From Frateuria sp. Soil773 (GTDB lineage: Bacteria; Pseudomonadota; Gammaproteobacteria; Xanthomonadales; Rhodanobacteraceae): 64,000 nucleotides of DNA. Numbering within the stretch: position 1 is the first letter of the stretch; the number at the start of each line of letters is the position of its first letter. The notes beneath the pieces are model-generated. The model did not search any database and had not been told where the DNA came from. It saw nothing but the letters and a program-made list of their open reading frames with translations. The DNA is taken from positions 166,909 through 230,908 of the forward strand of contig NZ_LMSL01000002.1 of assembly GCF_001428405.1 (NCBI RefSeq), given 5' to 3'. Made by a program: the position numbers and the translations under genes. Below are positions 45,932 to 54,409 of the stretch, one piece after another.

Positions 45932-47962
45932 GTGACCGCAACCGCCGCCCCTTCGAACCCGCCGCTGCGCGAGCGCTTCCGTCCGCTGTGGTGGCTGGGC
46001 GTCGGCTACCTGCTGATCGGCGCGCTGACCCGGGTGGTGCTGCTGTACATGACCGGCGCCGGCGTGCCGCCTCATCCGGGCTACTGGCTGTACGCGTTCG
46101 GCGTCGGCGCGGCCTACGACCTGGTCACCTTCCTCTACGTGGCCTGGCCGATGGTGCTGTTCCTGTGGCTGGTGCCGCGCCGCGCCTACGTGTCGCGCGC
46201 CGGGCAATGGGCGCTGTATGCGCTGGGCGCGGCGATGCTGTACGGCCTGCTGTTCGTCGCCGCCTCGGAATTCGTGTTCTGGGACGAGTTCGGGGTGCGC
46301 TTCAACTTCATCGCGGTGGACTACCTCGTCTACACCACCGAGGTGATCGGCAACATCCGCGAGTCCTATCCGATCGGAACCTGGCTCAGCCTGCTGCTGC
46401 TGCTGACCGTGGCGATCGTATGGCTGAGCCGGCGCGGCCTGCGCGCGGCCGACGGCGGCACCCGCTTCTGGCAGCGCGGCAAGCTGGTGCTGGTGTGGCT
46501 GCTGCTCACGGTGGCCTCGGTGGCGGCGGTGAAGGGCACGCTGAAGAACCACAGCGACAACGCCTACGTGAACGAGCTGGCCGGCAACGGCATCTACGAA
46601 TTCTTCGCCGCCTTCCGCAGCAGCCACCTGGACTACGCGCACTTCTACCGCACCCTGCCCGAGCAAGCGGCCTTCGGCCGCGTCCGGCAGATGCTGAAGA
46701 CGTCCGAGGCCGCCTACGTCAGCGACGATCCGCGCGACCTCACCCGCGAAATCCGCCACGCCGGCGCCGAGAAACACCTCAACGTGGTGCTGATCAGCGT
46801 GGAGAGCCTGTCTGCCGAGTTCATCAAGGCGTTCGGCGCCAGCCACGGCGAGATCACCCCGAACCTCGACGCGCTGGCCTCGCAGAGCCTGTTCTTCGAC
46901 CGCGTCTACGCCAACGGCACGCGCACCGTGCGCGGCCTGGAGGCGCTGTCGCTGTCGATCCCGCCGACGCCGGGCGATTCGGTGATCAAGATGCACAACA
47001 ACGAGAACCTGTTCTCGCTGGCCGACATCTTCAACGATCGCGGCTACGTGTCGGAGTTCGTCTACGGCGGCTACGGCTACTTCGACAACATGAACTACTT
47101 CTTCGCCCACAACGGCTACGCCGCGGTGGACCGTAACGACATCCCCAAGGGCGCGACGATCCACAGCGAGAACGTCTGGGGCGTGGCCGACGAGGATCTC
47201 TATACCCTGGCACTGGGCCAGATGGACAAGATCCACGCCGAAGGCAAGCCGTTCTTCCTGCACATCATGACCACCTCCAACCACCGGCCGTTCACCTTCC
47301 CCGAAGGCCGCGTGACTCAACCCAACGGCACCCGCCGCGGCGCGATCGCGTACACCGACTGGTCGATCGGCGACTTCCTCAAGCGCGCCAAGGACAAACC
47401 GTACTTCGACGACACCGTGTTCGTGATCACCGCCGACCACGACGCCTCCAGCGCCGGCAAGACCAGCGTGCCGATCAACCGCTACCACATCCCGCTGTGG
47501 ATCTATGCGCCCAGGCACATCCAGCCGCACCGCGAGACGCGCCTGATGAGCCAGATCGACATCCCGCCCACCCTGCTCGGCCTGCTCAACTTCAGCTATC
47601 GCAGCCGCTTCTTCGGCTACGACCTGTTCCAGCTCGAACCCGGCCGCGAGCGCGCCTTCCCGGCCACCTACGAAAAGCTCGGCTACCTGAAGGGCGACGT
47701 GCTGACCGTGCTCGAACCGCAGAAGAAACTGGAGCAGTTGCACCCCGACTTCGAGACCGGCGACGCGACCCCGGTGAAGCCGGTCGATCGTGCGCAGGTG
47801 GACGAGGCGACCGCGTACTACCAGGTGGCGGCCGACCTGTTCAAGCACGGCGGCCTGGCGCGGCGTCCGGAAGACAACACGCCGGTGGCGCCCGCGGCTT
47901 CTTCCGGGGCGCCCGCGGCAGCCTCCTCGGCCGGTGCCGCCGGCGGCCAGGCCACGCCCTAG
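45932..47962 (+). CDS. LTA-synthase-family sulfatase/phosphotransferase
   Basis: This 676-residue inner-membrane enzyme has five N-terminal helices and a periplasmic alkaline-phosphatase-like domain. It shows the metal ligand Glu in VLISVESLSAEF, probable nucleophile Thr332 (TRTVRGLEAL), HNNENLFSLADIF, and the metal-site VFVITADHDASSAG. This is the LtaS/OpgB-like family that transfers phosphoglycerol or phosphoethanolamine; in Gram-negatives, OpgB-like modification of periplasmic glucans is the usual role, which would fit the GH17 gene nearby, but that is inference. The tail after 650 is Ala-rich. GTG 45932 is chosen because of GGAG at 45922-45925. Confidence 0.88.
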   Translation: MTATAAPSNPPLRERFRPLWWLGVGYLLIGALTRVVLLYMTGAGVPPHPGYWLYAFGVGAAYDLVTFLYVAWPMVLFLWLVPRRAYVSRAGQWALYALGAAMLYGLLFVAASEFVFWDEFGVRFNFIAVDYLVYTTEVIGNIRESYPIGTWLSLLLLLTVAIVWLSRRGLRAADGGTRFWQRGKLVLVWLLLTVASVAAVKGTLKNHSDNAYVNELAGNGIYEFFAAFRSSHLDYAHFYRTLPEQAAFGRVRQMLKTSEAAYVSDDPRDLTREIRHAGAEKHLNVVLISVESLSAEFIKAFGASHGEITPNLDALASQSLFFDRVYANGTRTVRGLEALSLSIPPTPGDSVIKMHNNENLFSLADIFNDRGYVSEFVYGGYGYFDNMNYFFAHNGYAAVDRNDIPKGATIHSENVWGVADEDLYTLALGQMDKIHAEGKPFFLHIMTTSNHRPFTFPEGRVTQPNGTRRGAIAYTDWSIGDFLKRAKDKPYFDDTVFVITADHDASSAGKTSVPINRYHIPLWIYAPRHIQPHRETRLMSQIDIPPTLLGLLNFSYRSRFFGYDLFQLEPGRERAFPATYEKLGYLKGDVLTVLEPQKKLEQLHPDFETGDATPVKPVDRAQVDEATAYYQVAADLFKHGGLARRPEDNTPVAPAASSGAPAAASSAGAAGGQATP

Positions 47963-48016
47963 GCGCGCCGGCGCTGAGGTTCAGGGCACTGCGGGGCGGC
48001 GCCTGCGCGACCGCCG

Positions 48017-48439
48017 TCAACGCGCGCCGCGCGCCGCGCGCCGTCCCAGCCACGCCTCGACGCCCGCCAGCACGCGGGCCAGTGGCGTGCGCAGCAGGAG
48101 CAGCGCGAGCGCGATGCCGGCAGCGTCGGCCAGCACGTCGAAGGCATCCGCGTCGCGCGGCGGGCACAGCCACTGCGCGAACTCGATGAAGATGCCGAAG
48201 GCCAGGCACAGCAGCGCCGCGCCGCCGCGTGCGCGCCGGCTGCGGTAGACGTTGCCCCACCAGCCCATCAGGCAGGCGAAGGTGAGCGCGTGCAGCAGCT
48301 TGTCGCCATAGGCGAAGCGCAGCGCCAGCTCCGGGTCGGGGCGCAGCGCCATCCACAGTACCCAGGCCATGATCGACATGCCCACGCCGACCCACAGCGG
48401 ATGCCAGCGCAGGCGCATGGCGGCGCGGGGCGCGGCCAT
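48017..48439 (-). CDS. VanZ-like family membrane protein
   Basis: This 140-residue protein has about four helices and the VanZ-like features YGDKLLHALTFACLMGWW and FIEFAQWLCPPRDADAFDVLAD (conserved Glu-x-x-Gln and DxxxN-like Asp). VanZ-like proteins are widespread; their role outside teicoplanin resistance is unknown. The start at 48439 lies 2 nt after the methyltransferase stop, so translation is probably coupled. The C-terminus is Arg/Ala-rich. Confidence 0.75.
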   Translation of the reverse strand: MAAPRAAMRLRWHPLWVGVGMSIMAWVLWMALRPDPELALRFAYGDKLLHALTFACLMGWWGNVYRSRRARGGAALLCLAFGIFIEFAQWLCPPRDADAFDVLADAAGIALALLLLRTPLARVLAGVEAWLGRRAARGAR

Positions 48440-48441
48440 GC

Positions 48442-49635
48442 CTACAGCCGCCCGCCCTGGTCGGCGGCGAGCAGTTCCGCCGCCAGCGGCACCGCGTCCA
48501 GCCCGCGCGCGAACAGCATCGCCTGGAAGCGCTCGCCCATCTGGTCGGGCAGGGTGAGCTTCTTCACCTGCTGCGCCAGCCGGTAGCGCGCCGGCTCGTC
48601 GGCGGCCGACTCGTAGGCATGCTCGAACGCCTGCTGCAGGCCGCTGGCGATCAGGAACTGCGCCTGCGGCAGATAGGCCGCCACGCCGAAGCCGGCGCTG
48701 TTGCCGGCCTCGGCCAGTGCGGTGAAGTCCACCGAGGCGGTGAGGTCGTTCAGGCCCGGCAGGTGCAGCGGATCGTTGTGCGCATGGTGGCGGTAGTGCG
48801 CCATCAGGGTGCCGTCGCGGCGCTCGGGCAGGTAGAACTCGCGGCGCACGTAGCCGTAGTCGACGAACAGCATCAGCCCGGCGACCAGCGAACCGGCCAC
48901 CGCCTGCATCCAGTACGGCAACTGCGGCAGGATCTCCGAGCGGTAGCCCGTGGCGAAGTCGCCGCCCAGGTCGCGCTCGACGTGGCGCACCGCGCCGCCC
49001 ACCAGGGCGTCGGCCGGGCGGTCGATGCGCGCTAGGCGGCCCTCGCCGTCGAGCGCCACGTATTCCTCGTAGACCTCGCCGTCGCGCATGGCGAAGCGCG
49101 TCGCGGGCAGCGCGTCGATCACCTCGTTGGCGAACAGCACGCCGCGCCAGTCCTGCTCGGGCGGGCGGTCGAGCCAGTGCACGCGCGCGTGCAGGGCCGC
49201 CGGCAGCGCGGCGGCGAGCCGCTCGCGCTGGCGTTCGCGCAGGTCGGCGCTGGGTTCGAGGATCAGGTAGCGCCGCGGCAGCGTGCCTGCCGCCGCCATC
49301 GCCAGCAACGCCGCTTCGGCGAAGCTGCCGCTGCCGCCGCCGAGCTCGAGGAAATCCGCCCCGTCGCCCAGCATCGCCAGCACGGGCTGCACCGCGTTGA
49401 CCACGCAGCGCGCGAACAGCCCGCCCAGTTCCGGCGCGGTGACGAAGTCGCCGGCCTCGCCGAACTTGGTCTTGCCAGCGCTGTAGTAGCCCAGCCCCGG
49501 CGCGTACAGGCAGCGCTCCATGTACTGCGAGAACGGCATCGGCCCGTGCGACGCGATCTGTTCGCGCAGCAGTTGCAGCAGGCGGTCGGAGTGGGCGCGC
49601 TCGTCGGCGCCGGGTTCGGGAAGTCGGGTCTGCAT
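48442..49635 (-). CDS. SAM-dependent methyltransferase, DUF185/NDUFAF7 family
   Basis: This 397-residue member of the MidA/NDUFAF7 family has MPFSQYMERCLYAPGLGYYS, FGEAGDFVTAPELGGLFAR, SAM-binding FLELGGGSGSFAEAAL and FANEVIDALP, with the C-terminal YGYVRREFYLPERRDGTL, all diagnostic. The mitochondrial homologue methylates an arginine of complex I subunit NDUFS2; the bacterial target is not established. It is upstream of and coupled to VanZ. Confidence 0.88.
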   Translation of the reverse strand: MQTRLPEPGADERAHSDRLLQLLREQIASHGPMPFSQYMERCLYAPGLGYYSAGKTKFGEAGDFVTAPELGGLFARCVVNAVQPVLAMLGDGADFLELGGGSGSFAEAALLAMAAAGTLPRRYLILEPSADLRERQRERLAAALPAALHARVHWLDRPPEQDWRGVLFANEVIDALPATRFAMRDGEVYEEYVALDGEGRLARIDRPADALVGGAVRHVERDLGGDFATGYRSEILPQLPYWMQAVAGSLVAGLMLFVDYGYVRREFYLPERRDGTLMAHYRHHAHNDPLHLPGLNDLTASVDFTALAEAGNSAGFGVAAYLPQAQFLIASGLQQAFEHAYESAADEPARYRLAQQVKKLTLPDQMGERFQAMLFARGLDAVPLAAELLAADQGGRL

Positions 49636-49741
49636 TGCGTGCGGCCGTGGAGATCGGTAGGAAGATCGGCGGCCGCAAGGATAGCGGATGGGGCGAAATG
49701 CCCGGCGCGGAGATCCTGCGCTGCCGGCGCCGCGCGCCGCG

Positions 49742-50236
49742 CTAGAACCGCGCGGCGAGCGCGGCGGAGCCGTACAGGCCGATGCCGAACACGGCGTGGG
49801 TGAGCACGCTGCGCAGGCGTGCCCGGGCCGGGTCCGGCGTCCGCGAGGCGGCGAACCCGGCACCCATGCCCGGCTGCATCACCAGGAAGGGAAACAGCAC
49901 CGTGGCCACGCCGAAGGCCAGGGCCGGCGGAAAGGTCGGCTGGCGCGCCCAGGCCAGCCCTTCGACGGCGATCAGCCCGGCGGCGAAGGCGACGCCGATC
50001 GCGTAATGGGCGATCCAGCCGACGGCCAGCTCGCCGCGCACCGGCGCCGCCTGCGCGATGGCCGCGTGCCGGAAGCGGCCGCCCGCCAGGTGGCCGAGCC
50101 AGCGGCCGACCATGCCGAAGTTCAGCGACTGGATGCCGAACAGGCGCTTCAAGAGCAGCGCCCACGCATCGATCAGCAGCGTCGCGCCGATGCCGATCGC
50201 GGTCGCGCGCGCGGCGAACTCCAGGCCGTCACTCAT
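49742..50236 (-). CDS. DUF2938 family membrane protein
   Basis: This 164-residue protein has four membrane helices and the DUF2938 pattern: IGATLLIDAWALLL near the N-terminus, NFGMVGRWLGHL, WIAHYAIGVAFA, FPFLVMQPGMGAGFAASRTPDP and the C-terminal HAVFGIGLYGSA. The function is unknown. The gene lies between the methyltransferase and the TonB receptor on the same strand; the receptor stop is 110 nt upstream. Confidence 0.8.
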   Translation of the reverse strand: MSDGLEFAARATAIGIGATLLIDAWALLLKRLFGIQSLNFGMVGRWLGHLAGGRFRHAAIAQAAPVRGELAVGWIAHYAIGVAFAAGLIAVEGLAWARQPTFPPALAFGVATVLFPFLVMQPGMGAGFAASRTPDPARARLRSVLTHAVFGIGLYGSAALAARF

Positions 50237-50289
50237 GCTTCATGCCTCTGTGTTGCGCGGTCGCCTGCGCAGAGCCCCACGATGATTAT

Positions 50290-50338
50290 CCGTCGGTCCA
50301 ACCGAATGACGTTTCGTGGAGGTATCCGGACCTCGTCA
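50290..50338 (-). repeat. Truncated copy of the composite palindromic repeat
   Basis: The stretch CGTCGGTCCAACCG followed by ATGACGTTTCGTGGAGGTATCC and GGACCTCGT is the reverse complement of the unit start (GATCTCCGGATACCCC...AAACGTCAT) seen at 42200, joined directly to the unit end (GGACCGACG). The middle with both hairpins is missing, as expected from a deletion between the ends. Confidence 0.6.
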
Positions 50339-50346
50339 ACAAGCTT

Positions 50347-52521
50347 TCAGAAATCCTTCTGCAGGCTCAGATACACCCCGCGGCGCGGCCCGAACTGCGG
50401 CGCGCCGACGCCGATGCCGCTGCCGTCGCGCAGCTCGTAGGTGCGGTCGAGCGCGTTGAGCACCGCCAACTGCGTGTGCAGCTTGCCGAAGCCGCTGAAG
50501 TCGAAGTCGTGCGCCACGCTGAGGTTCAACTGGAAGTACGCCGGCAGCGAGGCGCCGTTCGGCACGCTCCCGTCCTTGCGCAGGCCGCTGCCGAACAGGT
50601 AGTTGGCGCCGACCCGGGTGCGCTCGTCGAGCGCGTAGCTGACGCCGCCGGACGAGGAAAGCCGCTGGTCGTGGTCGAGGAAGATGGCGTGGTCGTTGAC
50701 GTAGGCCAGGTCTTCCGGAGCGAAATTGTACTGGCTGGTGACGATGCGCTGGCCCATCGCCTGGCTCAGCGCCGCGTTGAAGTAGACCGACAGCGGCCCC
50801 TGCTCGTAGTTGGCGGTGAACTCCAGCCCCCTCACCCGGCCCTTGGCGTAGTTGAAGGTGGAATAGACCAGGGCCGAGCCGAACTGGCCTTCGTCCTGCA
50901 GGCGGCGCACCTTGCGGTAGTACGCGTCCAGGCCCAGCGTCCAGGCGGTGCCGAAGTTCTGCGAGATGCCGGCGTCGAAGTAGTCCGAGCGCTCGGCCAG
51001 CGGCGTGTTGTTGCCGTTGTCCGCCACCGCGTTGGTGGTGCCGTCGAACTTGGCGATGTTGGAGCTGGTGATCATCTCCGTCGCCGGCGGGGTGAAGTAG
51101 CGCGAGTAGCCGGCGTGCACGGTGGTGTCGTCGGCCGCCTGCCACACCAGGCCCACGCGCGGGCTCAGCTGGCTCTCGGTGCGCGCCAGCTGGTAGCGGT
51201 CGCCGCGCAGGCCGTAGTTGAGCGTCCACTTCTCGCCGATGCTCCACTCGTCCTGCACGTAGGCGGACCACGTGCGGGCGACGTTGCGGCTGTCGTCGAG
51301 GATGTTGACCGGCGTGGTGCTGGCCTGGTTGCCGTCGGCGTCCACCGGGAACACCCAGGCGTCGTTGCCGCTGGCGGCGCGCTCGAAGCTGCCGTAGACG
51401 CCGTAGCGCAGCGTGTGGCTGTCGCCCAGCGGGGTGGCGAAGTCCGCCTGCAGCGTGCTGGCGCGATTGCTGCGGGTGACGCCGGAGGCGACGCCGTTGA
51501 ACATCAGCTCGCCGATCCGGTCCGGCGTGTAGGTGACGCCGGTGTAGCGCTGGCCGAGCGACACCTGGTAGTCGGTGCGGCCCAGCTTGCCCTGCAGCGC
51601 GAGCACGCCGAAGCGGGTGTTCTCGCGCTGGCGCTCGTCGAGGTCGGCGGAATCGAAGTCCACCGTGTCGAGGTAGCCGAACCGAGGCTGCTGGCCCGGG
51701 TTGTTGGGGATCTGGAAGCGGTTGTTGGTGATGCCGAACAGGAAGCTCAGGCGGGTGTCGTCGTCGATCAGGTAGCTGACGTCGCCGAAGCCCTTCACCT
51801 GGTTGGTGTGGTCGTGGACCGGCTTGCGGCTGGCTGTCGGGTTCTCGATGCCGACGTCGCTCTCCAGGTAGTTCGCGGTGATGAAGGCGCTCCAGCGGTC
51901 GCTGCTGCCCCACAGCGAAGCGTTCGGATTGAGCGCGCCGAACGAGCCACCGGTGATGCCGACGCTGCCGCCGTTGCCGAGCTCGTGGCCGTTCTTGGTG
52001 GTGATGTCCACCACCGCCGCGGTGCGCAGGCCGTACTGCGCCGGCAGCGCGCCGTCGAGCAGCTTCACGTTCTGGATGGTGCGCGCGTCCAGCGCCTGGC
52101 CGAAGCCGGAGATCGACTCGGGAATCATCACGCCGTTGATGCGGTACTGCAGGTTGGCGTGGTCGCCGCGCACGTGCAGGCCGCCGTAGGAATCCTGCAC
52201 CACGCCGGGCGCCTGCAGCAGCACCTGGTTCATCGGCGTGGCGTCGCCCAGCGGCAGTTGCTTGATCGCCTTCTGGTCGATCACGTACTGGCTGCTGCCG
52301 GTGTCCGGCGACAGGCCGTTGCGCGCCTGGTCCAGCGCCGCGGTGACGTCCACCGCGCCGAGCTCCTGCACCTTCGCCGGCGGCTTGTTGCGGGTGCCCG
52401 ACTGCGCATCGTCGGCACCGGCCGGGGGCGCACCGGCGGACGGCGGAATGGCGGCGGCATAGGCCGCGGGAACGGCGCCAAGCGCGCAGGCAAGGCTCAG
52501 GGCAAGCAGGGTACGGGACAT
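50347..52521 (-). CDS. TonB-dependent receptor with Zur-like operator
   Basis: This 724-residue outer-membrane receptor has a signal peptide (MSRTLLALSLACALGAVPAA), a short linker, a plug domain (about 50-170: YVIDQKAIKQLPLGDATPMN, GLHVRGDHANLQYRINGV), and a 22-strand-type barrel ending in SLQKDF with the expected terminal Phe. ATG 52521 has ACGGA 7 nt upstream; ATG 52527 is possible. An 18-bp perfect palindrome of Zur-box type lies 47 nt upstream of the start, so zinc uptake under zinc starvation (a ZnuD-like role) is a reasonable inference. There is no strongly His-rich loop, so the substrate remains open. Confidence 0.9.
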   Translation of the reverse strand: MSRTLLALSLACALGAVPAAYAAAIPPSAGAPPAGADDAQSGTRNKPPAKVQELGAVDVTAALDQARNGLSPDTGSSQYVIDQKAIKQLPLGDATPMNQVLLQAPGVVQDSYGGLHVRGDHANLQYRINGVMIPESISGFGQALDARTIQNVKLLDGALPAQYGLRTAAVVDITTKNGHELGNGGSVGITGGSFGALNPNASLWGSSDRWSAFITANYLESDVGIENPTASRKPVHDHTNQVKGFGDVSYLIDDDTRLSFLFGITNNRFQIPNNPGQQPRFGYLDTVDFDSADLDERQRENTRFGVLALQGKLGRTDYQVSLGQRYTGVTYTPDRIGELMFNGVASGVTRSNRASTLQADFATPLGDSHTLRYGVYGSFERAASGNDAWVFPVDADGNQASTTPVNILDDSRNVARTWSAYVQDEWSIGEKWTLNYGLRGDRYQLARTESQLSPRVGLVWQAADDTTVHAGYSRYFTPPATEMITSSNIAKFDGTTNAVADNGNNTPLAERSDYFDAGISQNFGTAWTLGLDAYYRKVRRLQDEGQFGSALVYSTFNYAKGRVRGLEFTANYEQGPLSVYFNAALSQAMGQRIVTSQYNFAPEDLAYVNDHAIFLDHDQRLSSSGGVSYALDERTRVGANYLFGSGLRKDGSVPNGASLPAYFQLNLSVAHDFDFSGFGKLHTQLAVLNALDRTYELRDGSGIGVGAPQFGPRRGVYLSLQKDF

Positions 52522-52567
52522 CGGCATTCCGTGGACGGCAAGGGGGGGAAGGAGAAGGCTTTGAATT

Positions 52568-52585
52568 GAAATGTTATAACATTTC
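52568..52585. promoter_or_regulatory. Zur-box-like palindrome GAAATGTTATAACATTTC
   Basis: A perfect 18-bp palindrome with 9-bp half sites (GAAATGTTA / TAACATTTC) upstream of the TonB receptor. The half site is that of proteobacterial Zur operators (core TGTTATAACA). TATAAC within it could be the -10 element of the receptor promoter, so a bound repressor would block transcription. It stands out in a very GC-rich context. zur is not in the window. Confidence 0.75.
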
Positions 52586-52714
52586 CAGTTTCGAAGACCT
52601 GCCATAAGTCATGCCCTGCCGCAGGTCCTCGCCCCCGCGCCATCGTTAGGCCATCTTCACGGACCGGCGGCGACACTCGCCGCTCTTCCTGCGACGACCC
52701 GCGCGAGGCACTGC

Positions 52715-53527
52715 ATGGCCGATTCATCCCGTCATACCCCGTCCCGCCACATTCCGGCCGACCGGCTGCCGGCGACGATCGACGATGCCGAACAGAGCAG
52801 GGCTGCCCGCGCGATCCTCGACTTCGTCAGCCAGATTCCCGCCAGCAAGGTCGGCAGCAGCCGGCATCCCGAGACGGAAGCGCGCCATCTCGCGCGGCGC
52901 GCCGCCCAGCGCGCCGCGCTCACCGCCGGTTCGCTGGCCCTGCCGCCCGGGCCGCTGGGCTGGCTGACCGTGCTGCCGGAGCTGATCGCGATCTGGCGCA
53001 TCCAGGCGCAACTGGTCAGCGACATCGCCGCCGTCTACGGCAAGCACGCGGAGCTGGGCCGCGAGCAGATGCTGTGGTGCCTGTTCCGCCACACCGCGGC
53101 GCAAGCCTTCCGCGACCTGGTGGTGCGCATGGGCGACCGCCTGCTGTTCCGGCGCATGTCGGCCACCGTCGCGCAGCGCGTGGCGCAGCGGATCGGCATG
53201 AAGATCTCGCAGCGCGCCGTCGGCAAGGGCGTGTCGCGCTGGCTGCCGGTGATCGGCGCGCTCGGCGTCGGCGCCTATGCGTATTACGACACCGGCCACG
53301 TCGCCAGCACCGCCATCGAGATGTTCAGCGGCGCCATCGACACCGAGGGCGAGGACGGCGACGCCGCGCCGCCGCCCGCCGCGAAGAAGGCGGGCAGCGC
53401 ACGCAAGGCCGTGCGCAAGGCGGTCGACAAGACCCTCGACAAGGCCATTGCCGGTACCGCGCGCAAGGTGGCCGGCGCCGCGCGCAAGGCTGCGGCCCGC
53501 AAGCGCGCGAAGCCGAAAGCGGAATGA
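52715..53527 (+). CDS. EcsC family protein with histone H1-like tail
   Basis: This 270-residue protein resembles the EcsC family (named after a Bacillus ABC-transporter operon protein; biochemical role unknown). The core at about 45-190 has GSLALPPGPLGWLTVLPELI and WRIQAQLVSDIAAVYGK, with a hydrophobic segment near 175-190. From about 220 the sequence becomes Lys/Ala-rich with AXK-type repeats (KKAGSARKAVRKAVDKTLDK; ARKAAARKRAKPK), like histone H1 or HctB tails. GAGG six nt before ATG 52715 fixes the start. It is divergent from the TonB receptor. Confidence 0.75.
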   Translation: MADSSRHTPSRHIPADRLPATIDDAEQSRAARAILDFVSQIPASKVGSSRHPETEARHLARRAAQRAALTAGSLALPPGPLGWLTVLPELIAIWRIQAQLVSDIAAVYGKHAELGREQMLWCLFRHTAAQAFRDLVVRMGDRLLFRRMSATVAQRVAQRIGMKISQRAVGKGVSRWLPVIGALGVGAYAYYDTGHVASTAIEMFSGAIDTEGEDGDAAPPPAAKKAGSARKAVRKAVDKTLDKAIAGTARKVAGAARKAAARKRAKPKAE

Positions 53528-53601
53528 ATCCCCGCCTGCGCGGATGACGCACCGCCTGCTTTGCGGCAAGCTGCCCGCGTGCCGCCGCGAGGAAACGACG
53601 A

Positions 53602-54348
53602 ATGAACCCAGCCCGTGAATCCGGCGTCGCCCTGGTCACCGGCGCCGGCAAGCGCGTCGGCGCGGTGATCGCGCGCAGGCTGCACGCGGCGGGCTACGAC
53701 CTGGCCCTGCACTACCGCCGCTCGGCCGGCGAGGCCGAGGCGCTGGCCGCCGAGCTAGAACGGCAACGCGGCGGCAGCGTCCTGCTGGTGCAGGCGGAAC
53801 TGGCCGAGACCGCGCACCTGCCCGGCCTGGTGTCTCGCGTGCTCGACCGCTACGGCCGGCTCGACGCGCTGGTCAACAACGCCTCCGCGTTCTATCCGAC
53901 CCCGCTCGGCGAGGCGAGCGTGGCGCAGTGGAACGAGCTGTTCGCCTCCAACGCGCAGGCGCCGTTCTTCCTCGCCCAGGCGGCGATGCCGGCGCTGCGC
54001 GCGGCGCGCGGCGCCATCGTCAACCTGGTCGACATCTACGCCGAGCGCCCGCTGGCCGGCCATCCGCTGTACTGCATGGCCAAGGCCGCCCTGCTGGCGA
54101 TGACCCGCTCGCTGGCGCTGGAGCTGGCTCCCGAGGTGCGCGTCAACGGCGTGGCGCCCGGCGCGGTGCTGTGGCCCAGCGACGGCAAGAGCTACGATGA
54201 CCAGCAGGCCCTGCTGGCGCGCACTCCGCTCGGGCGCGCCGGCTCGCCCGACGACGTGGCCGGCGCGGTGCTGTGGCTGCTGCGCGACGCGCCGTTCGTG
54301 ACCGGGCAGATCCTGCACGTGGACGGCGGCCGCACGCTGTCGGTATGA
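53602..54348 (+). CDS. Pteridine reductase (PTR1/FolM-like SDR)
   Basis: This 248-residue SDR reduces pterins or dihydrofolate with NADPH. The cofactor motif is TGAGKRVG, the TGxxxRxG form specific to pteridine reductases, with HYRRSAGEA conferring NADPH preference. The catalytic triad is Asp144-Tyr157-Lys161, with the same spacing as Leishmania PTR1 (Asp, Tyr +13, Lys +4), where ordinary SDRs have Ser instead of Asp. folK and folB lie 1.5-4 kb downstream on the other strand. Confidence 0.9.
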   Translation: MNPARESGVALVTGAGKRVGAVIARRLHAAGYDLALHYRRSAGEAEALAAELERQRGGSVLLVQAELAETAHLPGLVSRVLDRYGRLDALVNNASAFYPTPLGEASVAQWNELFASNAQAPFFLAQAAMPALRAARGAIVNLVDIYAERPLAGHPLYCMAKAALLAMTRSLALELAPEVRVNGVAPGAVLWPSDGKSYDDQQALLARTPLGRAGSPDDVAGAVLWLLRDAPFVTGQILHVDGGRTLSV

Positions 54349-54409
54349 CGGCCGGAAACGACGAAGGCGGCCTCGCGGCCGCCCTCGCCCCATCCTGCAA
54401 AAACCTGCC

